Shown: positions 13,012 to 25,132 of the stretch, piece after piece
Layout of the letters: each line of letters begins with the position of its first letter
How positions within the stretch are numbered: the stretch's first letter is position 1
NCBI GenBank assembly: GCA_002943765.1
Contig: PQWQ01000044.1
Coordinates: 1 to 64,000, forward strand
DNA: 64,000 bases
Direction: 5' to 3'
Origin: Psoroptes ovis
Lineage: Eukaryota > Arthropoda > Arachnida > Sarcoptiformes > Psoroptidae
Notes under the pieces: model-generated
Told to the model about the DNA's origin: nothing
The model's input: only the letters and a program-made list of their open reading frames with translations
Databases searched by the model: none
Program-made: the position numbers and the translations under genes

Positions 13012-14819
13012 ATGGCCACATTGGAACGCGATTATTCAGCGTACACACCGTTTGGTTTGGCTGCAGCAGCAGCAAGCCATCATCATCATTCAACTGCTGC
13101 TGCTGCAGCACATCATCCTGCACACCATCATCATCATCATGCACATCAAACATCAGCATCGTTACATCATCATTCAAATCATCATAATAGCATTCATCAT
13201 CAACATCAGCATACATCCGTATCGATGGATCCGAATGATTTGAAAGTATTCGGCGGTAGTCATCAAAATAACAATAACCTTCATCAAACATCATTGACAT
13301 CATCGAATACCATTCCACCATTATCAGTAATGACACCACCAACACCGTCATCGACACCAAATTCAACATTACAACATCCGCAGCAGCATCATCATCAGCA
13401 GCAACAGCAACAGCAACAACACCACCCTCAACATACATCATTGAATACTAATCAAAATTCTAATAATAATCATAATGCCCAACAACATCATCATCATAAT
13501 AGTTCGGTCAATAATAATCATAGTAATAATCATCATCATAAAAAAGAAATTGACCGAGTGAAACGTCCTATGAATGCATTTATGGTTTGGAGCCGTGGAC
13601 AAAGACGTAAAGTATGTACCCATTGATTGATTGATGGGCCTTCGATAATCATTATTTTCTTATTGTTTGATCAATCAAATTGAATGTAATTAACTTCATT
13701 TTCTTATTATTATTTCCTTCCTTCCTATTCATTTTGATTACCCTAATTTTGAAGATGGCACAAGAACATCCTAAAATGCATAATTCAGAAATAAGTAAAC
13801 GATTGGGGGCAGATTGGAAAGAATTATCTGAAATTGAAAAACGTCCATTCATTGATGAAGCTAAACGGTTGCGGGCCGTACACATGAAAGAACATCCTGA
13901 TTATAAATATCGTCCAAGACGTAAAACAAAAACATTAATCAAAAAAGATAAATATCCTGGTCATCATCCTCATCATCATCATGGATTATCATCATCTTCA
14001 TCATCATCGGCAGCGACAGCAGAAACAGTAGCAGCAGCGGCAGCTAATCGTCAATCATCAGCTGCGGCAGCAGCAGCAGCAGCCGCTGCAGCTGTACAAC
14101 AAGTAAATAGAGATATGTACCAGATGAATGGTTATATGACCAACGGTTATCCAACAATGATGCATGAAGCATATCAACAACATGCAGCTGCAGCAGGTTA
14201 TGGTAGTGCAGCAGCAGCAAGTAGTCTTTATGGCCGTTATGATATGTCACAAATGACAATGGCCGGTGGTACAATGACAATGCCATATATGAATGGTACA
14301 ACTAATTATTCAACGATGGCACCGATGTCAGCATCAGCATATTCATCAATGGGTTCATCAGCAAGCCCAATGTCAGGAACAGGATCATCGCTTTCGTTGA
14401 AATCAGAATCTTCAGGTCATAGCGGTAATTCACCGAATACAATGGCAGCGGCTGTTGCTGCAGCTGCTGCAGCATCATCAGCGGCAGCAGCAGCTGTCCG
14501 AAGACCATGCAATACTACTGATTTAAGGGACATGATTAGCATGTATTTACCACCATCATCATCATCTAATGATACAACAACAACAGTAGCTAATGCTGCT
14601 GCTTTGGCCGGTGATCCACAGAATCATGTACAGAATCGTTTACAAATGCAAAATCATTATCAAACAACATTATCTTCGATGACAGCGACCAACAACAGCA
14701 GCACACCAACACCAACACCATCATCTTCAGCATCTGCATCATCATCATCATCAGCTTCATCATCGAACAATGATCAACAGCAACAACAACATTCACAAAT
14801 GTCATTGTCACATATTTAA
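13012..14819 (+). CDS. SoxN: SoxB1-type HMG-box transcription factor
   Basis: Two coding exons, 13012-13611 and 13755-14819, give about 554 residues. The intron (GTATGT...GAAG, phase 0) splits the HMG box between RGQRRK and MAQEHPKMHNSE. The box (about residues 181-257) has KRPMNAFMVW, ISKRLGADWK and PDYKYRPRRK, followed by KTKTLIKKDKY, as in SoxB1 rather than Sox14/21-type B2 proteins. A C-terminal DLRDMISMYLP block near residue 454 and the final SLSHI match the SoxB1 tail. Long His, Ala, Gln and Ser runs fill the rest. The start ATG lies in a good context (CCACAATGGCC). SoxB1 proteins bind DNA in the nucleus and maintain neural progenitor fate. The gene stands alone in a ~28-kb gene-poor region, typical of a developmental regulator with distant enhancers. 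The split box and remembered family sequences support the call strongly; the exact orthologue name is less sure. Confidence 0.93.
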
Positions 14820-16245
14820 GAATTTAAGGCCAAAGATTGATTGATTCCATCGTTCATTAATTCATGAATAATAATCATTTGACAGCAACCATCATTGACT
14901 GATTTGGCCCTATTAACATATTCTTCATTCCACAAAATGATCATCAATCAAATCGAATCAATCCTTCATTAATTTCAGTGATTTGTTTCAATGTGTGTGT
15001 GTGTGTTTGTTAGAGAATATGTTTGCAGGATTTATACCTTATTGTTTTTCACTGAATAATGTGTGTTCAACTTAAATCAAATAATTATTCATTCATTCAT
15101 ACAACGATTCATTCAAGTGTTATTTGATGTGTTTATATGATGATGTTTGTGTGTGGTGTAGGCCCTATGGGCGTACTAATAGAATAACCATAATCCAATT
15201 ACGGACAACCGCCACAATGGTTCAAAACAATGATATCAAGCAATGAAAAACATAATGAAGAATGAATGAATTAAAGTCAATCATTCAATAAGCAAAAACA
15301 ATTGGTCCTCATCAAATCGATCATCATATGAATAAATCATGTCGAATACATTAGTTCATCACCAACAAAACAAAACTACAAAATCAATCACAATTCACCC
15401 CTTTGAATACTGAATTTCTTGCTTTTTACTCCAGTTATTAGCATTATTACGCTACACTAAATCACACACTAAATTCGATCACACCGATGACCTGACAATT
15501 TGAACCTGAAAAAAAATTATTATTTTCTCATTTCATTTCATTCAATGTATAAACATGACAAAAATTGATAATTTTCACAGTGTATTGACCAAAAATTGCA
15601 TAATTTGTCAATATTTATAATTATTATTGTCATTATTAACACATCTCCATCACCATCATCTGATTATCTGAAGAAAATGTTTTGACACATTTTTTCTTAT
15701 TTTCATTCATTTAATATCATAAACATATATTATTAATTAACAATTAAATATTGGTCTCTTCGTATATTTAGTTTTTATTTTGAAATTTATTTCTCAACAA
15801 CAAAAGCAACAATTTCACAAACATTTCTTTCTTTTTCATCATTTTCAAAACATTATTATTAATTATTAATTTTATTAATTTTTTTTGCGAATCAAACATA
15901 TTGCGAAAATACAGATAAAAATTCGATGAAATAAATATTACTGTAAATATGAATATGTCAACATAAAAATAAAAAAAATGAATAAAAATCATTTAAATTA
16001 AGTCTAAAAATCAATGATTTCAACCAATCAATCAGTCATCGGTTGAATTAATTGTACAAAAAAGAATTGAAAATTTTTTGTATTTCAATCAGCACTAATT
16101 CATCAAGAGAATTTGACCTTTAATCTTTATCATAGGGATTTGATCATTATGATTGATTGACATAACCAGCAAAAATAATAATAATAAATTATTGAAATTA
16201 TTTGCGTGAAAATGTCGTGCGTCATTAGTATACAATGGCATATTT

Positions 16246-16306
16246 ATTATCATTCGATTATTCATTCATTCACAATTAATGAATGAATGAATAATCGAAT
16301 GATAAT
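16246..16306. repeat. Perfect 27-bp hairpin
   Basis: The left arm, 16246-16272, and right arm, 16280-16306, are exact reverse complements around a 7-base CAATTAA loop. The arms contain ATTATCATTCG and repeated TTCA. It lacks the family-1 and family-2 ends. Confidence 0.9.
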
Positions 16307-16924
16307 TACCGATATTTGATTATTGTCATCATTGATGATCAATGATTAATGATCATCATTCCCATTTAGAAAATTGTGTCTCTGTGATTACAACCTTATC
16401 ATTCAATTCAACAAACGTTAAGTCAAATGGATGAAAAATCAAAAAAAATCAGAAATCATCGATTATCTTTCGGATTTAAATATTTAATTTAATGACAAAA
16501 AACTTTGCCGGGGATATTTGCTTGCCTGGAAAAATATTTTCAAATTTGGATAAAAAGAAATGTCAGACAAGACAATTGGTCATAAATCCCCATTGTGTGT
16601 CACATTCATCCAAGATGATGATGATATTTTCTCAAATATATTTCTGGTCATTCATAGACAACGACAAATGACAAATTTTGTTGTTGTTGCTGTTGTTGTT
16701 ATCGAGTGAACCATTCATTCATTCAATACATTTTCATATTTTTATATTCATAATTCAATGAATGATTAAATGAATGAATGAATATGTATTCATACTGTTA
16801 ATGATGTTAAACACTGCAAAAAAAACCAAATGATAATGATAATTATGGCTGTCATAGTGGTCAGTTCAAGTCTCTTTTTTTGGATATTATTGGTCGTTTA
16901 ATATTCGATTCTATTAGGCTATTA

Positions 16925-17007
16925 TTCGAGGCTGTAAGATAAGTTTTTGCCGATTTTCTCATGATTCCCCAACGATATAATCGACAAAAACTTTTCGGAC
17001 AACTTAA
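16925..17007. mobile_element. Family-1 mariner-like MITE, subtype a reversed
   Basis: Ends TTCGAGGCTGT and CGGACAACTTAA; core CAACGATATAATCGAC. TA on the left only. Confidence 0.78.
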
Positions 17008-18024
17008 AATTTGAATGCTATAAAATTTCTATTCAATTTTTAAAGGTTTATTGTATTGAATTTCTATGAATAATAAATTCCCTATTTCGCTTACAGATAA
17101 TCTAATGATGATAATGTATTCATTCATTCATATTTTTGAAAACGATTTTTGGGAAATAAATATTAGGGTTAATGATGATTTGATTTGATTTGTGTGATAA
17201 TTATTCAATTGTGGTCAGCATCATTTGTTGAACGCTGCGGCCATTGCGGAAATGATCGTTTTGTGAATGAGTAGTCGACGATGTTGCTGCTGATGTGTTT
17301 GGCCAGCCTTGGATTTTCATAATGGGATATATGAATGAATGGATGAATGGATTATCATCCATGGCAATCTATTATAATTTATTCATTTCAAATTCATCAT
17401 TTTTAGCTAATGAATACTCGAAAACAACAATCAACAACAGCATTCAACCATTAATCGGAGAAATGAATTGCAAAATTGATTAATTTGACCAATAATCAAA
17501 TTAATCAATTTTTTGAGTGCATGCATATGCATGTATGAAAATAAACAAACAACAGGTACAAACAAACAGTGTAGAGAATTGTAAAATTGCACCTGATTGC
17601 AATGCAAACACATTGAGGAATTGAAGTTTATGGAGACTAGAAATTTGTTTTTTTGGATAAAATAAAATCCAAATTAATGAATCCATATGAATGATTGATA
17701 TATCATTATCAGTGATCGAAACACATACATAAACTTGGTACCATTAAAATTACATTTGAAATTTAATAATTTTTTTATCATCAGCAGCAAATAAATTTAA
17801 TAAATTAGTGCACAGTAAACACAGCGATATATTTGCCTGTTTTGTTTGACAAATAACAAATTTTGTTTTTTTGGGTTGACCAGGGAATTTGTTTTATTTT
17901 TCAACTGAAAACACACACATAGACAGACTTGCTTCAATGAATTCCAAGGGCGTACATGAATTGTGTGCATCATATATATGATGCCATAAGATGTGTGTGG
18001 AAGGTTCACAATTCAATTCAATTA

Positions 18025-18106
18025 TTAGATTGTCCTAAAAGTTTTTGCCGATTTTCCAAATGATTTTCAACGATATAATCGACAAAAACTTTGCGGACAA
18101 CCTAAA
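18025..18106. mobile_element. Family-1 mariner-like MITE, subtype a reversed
   Basis: Ends TTAGATTGTCC and CGGACAACCTAA; core TTTTCAACGATATAATCGAC. TA on both sides. Confidence 0.87.
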
Positions 18107-18708
18107 TATTTTTGAAATTTGTTTCATTTTCAAGGCAGATAAACAACAACAAATGAAATAATGATTTGTATGTGATGAATACATACACACAACAAATAAT
18201 GCAATAATGAGCATCGAAAAAAACAGAAGTATGATAAAATACATTTAGAAAAAAAACGGAAGCAAAATAATGAATAGGAGATTCAGTGAGTGTCCTGAGT
18301 ATTGCGTACAAATATATATGTGTACACATAGAATATCTTCATATATTTCTATTCATTCAATTCAATTTGTATGGATTCATTCAATTTTTTTCTATGATTC
18401 AATCATCATCAATAATGATGTTTTTTTTTCGGCCAGTTATCAATTTCATTATTGGCCCAACAAAACAACAAATTTCATATTAATAATAATAAATGGGAAA
18501 CCTTTAGTGAATTATTATTATTAGAATTAATGATTCACTAATGATGATGATGATGATCATGGCCACGAACTTAATTATTTTCATTTTTTTTTTTTTTTTT
18601 GATTAATTAAAAAAAATGAATCAATGAAATTGAAATAAATGGTTTTTTTCCGAATTGAATAATGTTTAATTATTCAGTTGATTTTCAATGTTTAATTTCG
18701 ATAATATA

Positions 18709-18796
18709 TTTTGAGATTGTCCGAAAAGTTTATTCGGCTTAATCAATCGAAAGTTGCCATATGAAAATTGGCCAAAACTTTTCGGACAACCAGAAA
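18709..18796. mobile_element. Family-1 mariner-like MITE, subtype c
   Basis: Contains GATTGTCCGAAAAGTTTATT, CGGCTTAATCAATCGAAAG and CGGACAACCAGAA. The core differs wholly from subtype a. Confidence 0.82.
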
Positions 18797-19674
18797 TAAT
18801 AATATAACTTATCAATGGAGTAAATAAATAAATAAATGGTCATTGAAATTTTATTTCATTTCAATTTATCAAACAAAAAAAAAAAAAAAAAATGTTTCAC
18901 AAATAAAATGAATGAATGATAGAAAAACATTTCAAAAAAAAAAAAAAAAAATTTTCGATTAGCTTTTGACGTGTGTGTATATGTTCATCATGTTGTATGC
19001 ATTTTGTGCAATGAAAAAATATTGATAAAAATAATTGTGTTTGTTTGGTGGTGTATTTACATTTAATGAACAACAACAACAACAATAACAACAAGCGAAT
19101 GAATGAATGAATGAATCGATCGATAGAAATGAATGAAATGAAATATATACACATCCATCATTGGGCCAATGTGTTTATTTATTTATTTTGATATTTGCAA
19201 TTTTTGGTTGGTTAAAATTCTTATCTTATTTGAAAAACAAATGTTTGTTTGAACTTTAAGAAAAATTTCTCTCGATTCTGTATCCCGCTACATCTCTCTA
19301 CATCTCTATCGCTATCTTTTCATTTTTTTTTTTCATTCAAACAAACCGGAATCGCAAATACACATTGACAATACTGGAAACTTTTTTGATGTCAACAAAC
19401 AAAAAAAAAAAAAAAACGGAAATACAAAAATGTGCGACATTTTAACGAGGGTAAAACCCTAGGAAAACATTTCAAAAATATTATATGAATTCATTTATGG
19501 AAAAATATATTTGATATAAATGAATATACAAAAATTTACAAAATCGGAAATATATACCCGAACTCAAATAATGACAATAATAACACAGTCTTTAAAATGT
19601 TTATTGATTTCAAATAATTGATTCATATATTTTTTCAAATTTGTTTATGAGTAAAAATTACAAACTTTTGCTTC

Positions 19675-19757
19675 AAAGGTTGTCCAGAAAGTTCTGGCCG
19701 ATTTTCATGCACAACTTTCGATTGATCAATCCGAAATGAACTTTTCGAACAATCTAA
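19675..19757. mobile_element. Family-1 mariner-like MITE, subtype c reversed
   Basis: Starts AAAGGTTGTCCAG and ends CGAACAATCTAA; core GATTTTCATGCACAACTTTC. TA on the right. Confidence 0.8.
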
Positions 19758-20487
19758 TAAAATCCTTTATGCATCGTCATAACCCTTTTTTTTGAGTTGT
19801 TTGAAAGCATTGAAAATTATTATTATTTGATTAATTGAAAAATTAGCTTCTTCGAAAATTTTGAAACATTTCATGTTTTTTAACTAAAACTTTATTTCAG
19901 AAAAAAAATATTTATTCTTCAATATTCAATGTTCAATTCGAATGTTTCCTATGGTTTTTTTCACTCTTATTATTGCCGTCAATGTTGTATTCGCCTCAAT
20001 GAATTCTCGTTGCATCTCTGTTATTTTATTCTATTCTATTTCTGGCTGTGCAGCCAAAAAAAAAATAGCTAATAAAATAATGATAATGATTTGATGTGAC
20101 ATACCACGACGACAATAACCAACGACGTATGTCACAAAATGCCATTTTCAAACAAATAACAACCAACAACGAACAACGGCAACAACGACAACATCATTAT
20201 TATCATCATTAAATCATCAACGAACCATTTAAAAAAAGCAGAAATGAATTGAAATGAATTCCACCCAAAATACAAACCGACCAACAAAAATGATGATGAT
20301 GTTTGATGATGGCAATTATCTACTAGAAATGAGAATACAACGACAACTACAACGAAAACTGGAGAATTCATCATCAAAAAATACAGTAAACAACCAAATA
20401 GTGAATGAATTAATAAACCACCCAACCCAAAATGAATGGAAGGAAAAATTTGAAAAAATTAAAATTCATATATTCTTCACTTTATTA

Positions 20488-20608
20488 CAGGGTTTTAAAG
20501 TTTTATTTCATAGTTTTAAAGTTGATTTTCGTAATTTTACAATTTGAAATTCTACAACAAAACTATGAAAATCAACTTTAAAACTACGAATAAAAACTTG
20601 AAACCTTG
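20488..20608. mobile_element. Family-2 inverted-repeat MITE, short form
   Basis: 121 bp, CAGGGTTTTAAAG to CTTGAAACCTTG, TA on both sides, with CGTAATTTTAC and CTACGAATAAAAAC inside the arms. Confidence 0.87.
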
Positions 20609-21401
20609 TAATGAACCAACGAATATTTTTACATATCTGAAACGACTTTTTGATTAACAAAAACCAAGCAAAAAAAAAAAAAAAAAAAAGCAGGTACACT
20701 TGTCGAATTCATCGATCTCATCTATGACATAATTACTCAATCGATTCAAATTGATTCAAATTTTCCAATTTTGGAAAATTTCTTAAATATGAAAAATCAA
20801 AATGAATTGTACATTATTCATTTATTAAATTATTGAATCTTAATATCTTCTTACATCTAAATGGTCATTGTCATCATCATCATCATCATCATTATTATTA
20901 TCACTAATGTCCATGTGTCCATCGTATATTTTGCCGACAAAAAAATACAATGATTTGATTGTTATCATTATTAATACGAAGAGATTCATTTGGACACACA
21001 AAAAACATTTTGGATGATGATGAACAAAAAAAATGAATGAATTTTCATGACGATAAATTCATTGAAAACAAATGAATATTTCTACTTCTTCTGCTTTTTT
21101 CTCGGTGAACAATAGACTTCACAAAGGTTATTTTCATTTTTTCAAATAGTTTTAATAGTTCATTCATTTTTGAATGAATGAATGAATGATGATGAATAAA
21201 TACTTTTGAAAAAATCTCACGTTTTTTAATCATCATAATCGAATGAATGAATGAATTTTGCAAAAAAGCAAAATTAAATTGAATTCAGGTTAAATTGAAT
21301 CGAATCGAAATTCAGACTCATTTCAAATTCAACAACAAAAATGAACGGGAACATTTTTTTTTTTTTTTTGGTCGCAATTTTTCAAACAATTTAGTAATGT
21401 A

Positions 21402-21483
21402 TTAGAGTGTCCGAAAAGTTTTTGCCGATTATATCGTAGAAAATTATTGGAAAATCACCCATAACATCCCGGACAACCTTGAA
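21402..21483. mobile_element. Family-1 mariner-like MITE, subtype a
   Basis: Ends TTAGAGTGTCCG and CGGACAACCTTGAA; core GATTATATCGTAGAAAATTA. TA on both sides. Part of the right arm is degraded. Confidence 0.82.
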
Positions 21484-22341
21484 TACGTTTTGAATAAACA
21501 ACAGCAATAAAACAACTTTGAATTGAATTCACTGTGCGAACAAAGGTGAAATATACAAGGCATTCAATGTCCAATGATGCAAAACAATAATCAATAATTA
21601 TTAAATAAGATCAGCTCGATATAATTCCTTTAGACTATAGTTTAGACTAAATTTAAAGCCTAAGATGAATTGGTCAAAATTGTTTTATAATTGGTTTAAA
21701 ACTATTTTAAGAAAATTTTGAAATTTTGAAAATTTTGACTCATCAGTTCATTCATTCAATCATTATTATTACAATAATAATAATCATTAATCCATGGAGC
21801 TATTCATCATCATCATAATCATTCACCAAAATTTTGGTTATGGTTCATCTGGCAAACAATTCATTTATCTTTATTAATTTTTTTTGATTAGTCGAATTAT
21901 CAAAGATGATGAATGCCAAAGGTTTTCAAGCTCTGATCAGGGTCTTTAATTTAATAAAAAAAAAACCAAAGATTATTGTTTATATTCATTCAAACATTTT
22001 GGAAGGCATTAAACAATAAAATAATAATAATTGAAGAAATCACCAGTGTAATTAAAGTAGAGCTGAAATAGCTTTAAAAGGTAGAAACCTTGAAAAAATC
22101 CTATTTATCAAATAATAATTATTGTTCGATCGAAAATTATATCAAACTTATTTAAAAATTGAAAAATTTTGAATATATTCGATTGTTTGGTTGATCGTTG
22201 ATCACCAACTGTGAATGTATTTGATTCACCTGAAAATTTCTGAATTTTTCAAATTAATCTTAATAATGTCAATTGGCAATCATCAATTTACTGATCAAAT
22301 TTACTGTATTCACTTCACACTGCTACACTTGAATCAAATTA

Positions 22342-22422
22342 TTAGGTTGTCCAGAAAGTTTTTGTCGATTTATTAATTGAAAAACCTTTGAAAATCGGCA
22401 ATAACTTTTCGTACAAGCCAAA
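22342..22422. mobile_element. Family-1 mariner-like MITE, subtype b-like
   Basis: Ends TTAGGTTGTCC and CGTACAAGCCAAA; TA on the left only. Confidence 0.8.
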
Positions 22423-22946
22423 TGCAATCATCACAACAAATTAGCGATTTTGTAACAGTGTTTTTTTTGGCTGCAGCAATTTTTGCGATAACTTAAATAA
22501 TAAGTAGAACCTGAGGTTTAAGTCTTGCTCTAGATATGTGAGCTATATGAGACATAATTTGACGAACTGAAGATGATAATAATAATAATGATTATTATTA
22601 TTATTTAGAGATGTAATATCACAGTGACAAGTCAAAAGATTGATGAGGTTATAGTCTTAAAGTCAGCAGAAGGAAAAAAATTGAAAAAAAAATTCCCATT
22701 ATTCTATTTTGAAATATATCATCGAATTTATTGGAACGCATCAAAACACAATATCAAACCAAAATGAACCAAAATAAATCGATCAATCAATCAATCAGTC
22801 AATCGATTGATTATTTTGGCAGAACTAAAATAAAATTTTCACAAAATAAAATTCAAAAATAAACCAGTCAATTGATTGTCGCAATCAACGAATTGATTGA
22901 TCTGATCATTTTTCTTTTGGGTGCTCGAAAAATTCAATTTAAAATA

Positions 22947-23027
22947 TTAGGTTGACCGAAAAGTTCATTCGGCTTAATCGATAGAATTGCCATATGAAAA
23001 TCGGCCAAAACTTTCCGGACAACTTAA
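22947..23027. mobile_element. Family-1 mariner-like MITE, subtype c
   Basis: Ends TTAGGTTGACCG and CGGACAACTTAA; core TTCGGCTTAATCGATAG. TA on both sides. Confidence 0.87.
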
Positions 23028-25052
23028 TAATTTTCATTTTGAAAAATCTAGAAAAAAATGACCAAGGAAATTTTTGGTTCTTTCATTCAGCATCATTCAA
23101 GAAGGATCTTCGAGGGAAATTAATTAATTAAAATTATTTTAATTAGTTTTGAATTTTTGAACAAAATGGACACATCCCTTGTTTTTTTCAAATTTCTTCA
23201 CAGAGCATAGTGTTCATTTGGCAAAAATCAGTCAAAATGAAATAACACTCAGAGCATTAATCATCATCAAATCTACTTTCAAGCTTAATTTAGAGCTGAG
23301 GTTATGAGCTTTGAGTGATGAAACCATTTGTTCTCACATTTGTGGTTTCACCATAAGTGAATTATCAAAACGAAAATATGTTTTGATGAGTTTTCACTGA
23401 TGAAAATTCACTTTGATATGAAATACAATTAAAATCTAATTACATTCAGCAATGGAAAATCGAGAAAAAAACCATATTACCTAACCTACTACAAATTAAT
23501 CAAAAAATGAATAATTCTTAGTATATTTCTATATATCTGACAATCAATGAAAACAGACAAATGAGATTTAATTTTCATTTTCCAATTCAATTCAATTTGT
23601 TGTTGTTGTTGTCGTTGTTTAATTTAATTTTCTGTGTCTATGATTTTTGATTTGATTAAATCATACAACAATTTATTTCCATGCATTCACATATCGAAAT
23701 GCCCATAAATGAATTTCACGAATTATTCACGAATTCCGTTTTCCCGTTCATCAATTTGTCGGTGCATTTTTTTTCTGGGGAAAATTTGTCAATCAATCAA
23801 TGGATGCCAAATGCCTTTTCACAATATTTTGATGATCATGCTTCAGAGAGTTATTCGTATTTTGATTATCGTCGCAGGATTTTCATCATCATCATCATCA
23901 TAAACATCTTCGACTGTCAATCAAATATACATCGTGGACAAAATGGGAAAAAAACATGATGGAATTCATTCGTTTTACAATTCATCAAAACAGTGAAACA
24001 ATATTGTACAATATAATACATTTAATAATATTGTATTGATGATGATATATTTCATGCAAAGTGTGTGTGTTCTTGTCTATTCTAACCATATTATAAGCAT
24101 CTTTGACTCGACTAAATCACAAACAAAAATCCATGGAAATATTGAATTCATTTCACCTCTTATTACACTGGAGTTTTTCAATAATAATAATAATAATTTG
24201 TTCGATCGATTGAAAAATTCGTGCATTTCCACTATCCATATGCATATATGCACAAATAATATTTTCATTGAAGAATTTGACAAAACAATAATCTTTGCCT
24301 TTATTTTCTTGGCTTGCAAATGATGGCTTATGGCCTTTTCCATCATCCACCACATCCACATCATAATCGTTTGTCCAGCAAATACACATTAGCGAAACAA
24401 AATTATAAGGTTTTAAGAAGAAAAAAGTACCGACAAATACTAAATTCGATGTTCGACGACGATGTCCATTTCCACTGGCGTATTGATAATGATAATAATA
24501 ATAATCTAATGGCCAAAGAACAAGTTTTCATCAACCAAACAAAATATTAATATTTAGGGCGTCCATATTTCAACCAAACAAACATTCTTCTTCGTCGAAG
24601 TTTTTTTCTTATAAATTTCTTAGTTTGTTATTTGTTCGGCCGCTTATTGAATCCAAATGATATCATTTTCATTTCTTCATATTTTTTCCATTTTTTTGAT
24701 TGATTCGAATCGGATAATTTTTCTTTGTTTTTTTCGTCTTCGAAGAATGTATGAATGAATCAAAGAAAAATTTTGCCGAAACCAAACACAGACAAATTAA
24801 GATCTGAATACTTGTAAAGGCTCTCATTTGAAAAATAGATTCGATTTGCACGTAGATTTGCACGCGTTTTATCGAATTTTCTCAATTGTTTTCAATTTTC
24901 TTAAATAATTTCACGCGATTTTGATTCAATGAAACAATCGGAAGCATCGAAAATTCAATGATTCGAAGCAAATTATAAGAAACAAAATAATTGGATAAAA
25001 TTCACATTATCAGAGTTCAAAAAAAAGCAATGAATATTTTAATAAAATTATA

Positions 25053-25132
25053 TTAGATTATCCGAAAAGTTTTGGCCGATTTTCATGAGCGACTCTACTG
25101 ATTATGCCGAATGAACTATTCGGACAGCGTAA
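25053..25132. mobile_element. Family-1 mariner-like MITE, subtype c reversed
   Basis: Ends TTAGATTATCCG and CGGACAGCGTAA; core TTTTCATGAGCGACTCTA. TA on both sides. Confidence 0.85.

Noticed and set aside
13438..14811. Antisense frames across SoxB1
   Set aside because: Shadows of CAT, GCA and CAA codon runs on the coding strand.
20254..20547. 97-codon plus-strand frame
   Set aside because: Hydrophilic start looks slightly coding, but it runs straight into a family-2 MITE and has no domain or credible splice sites.
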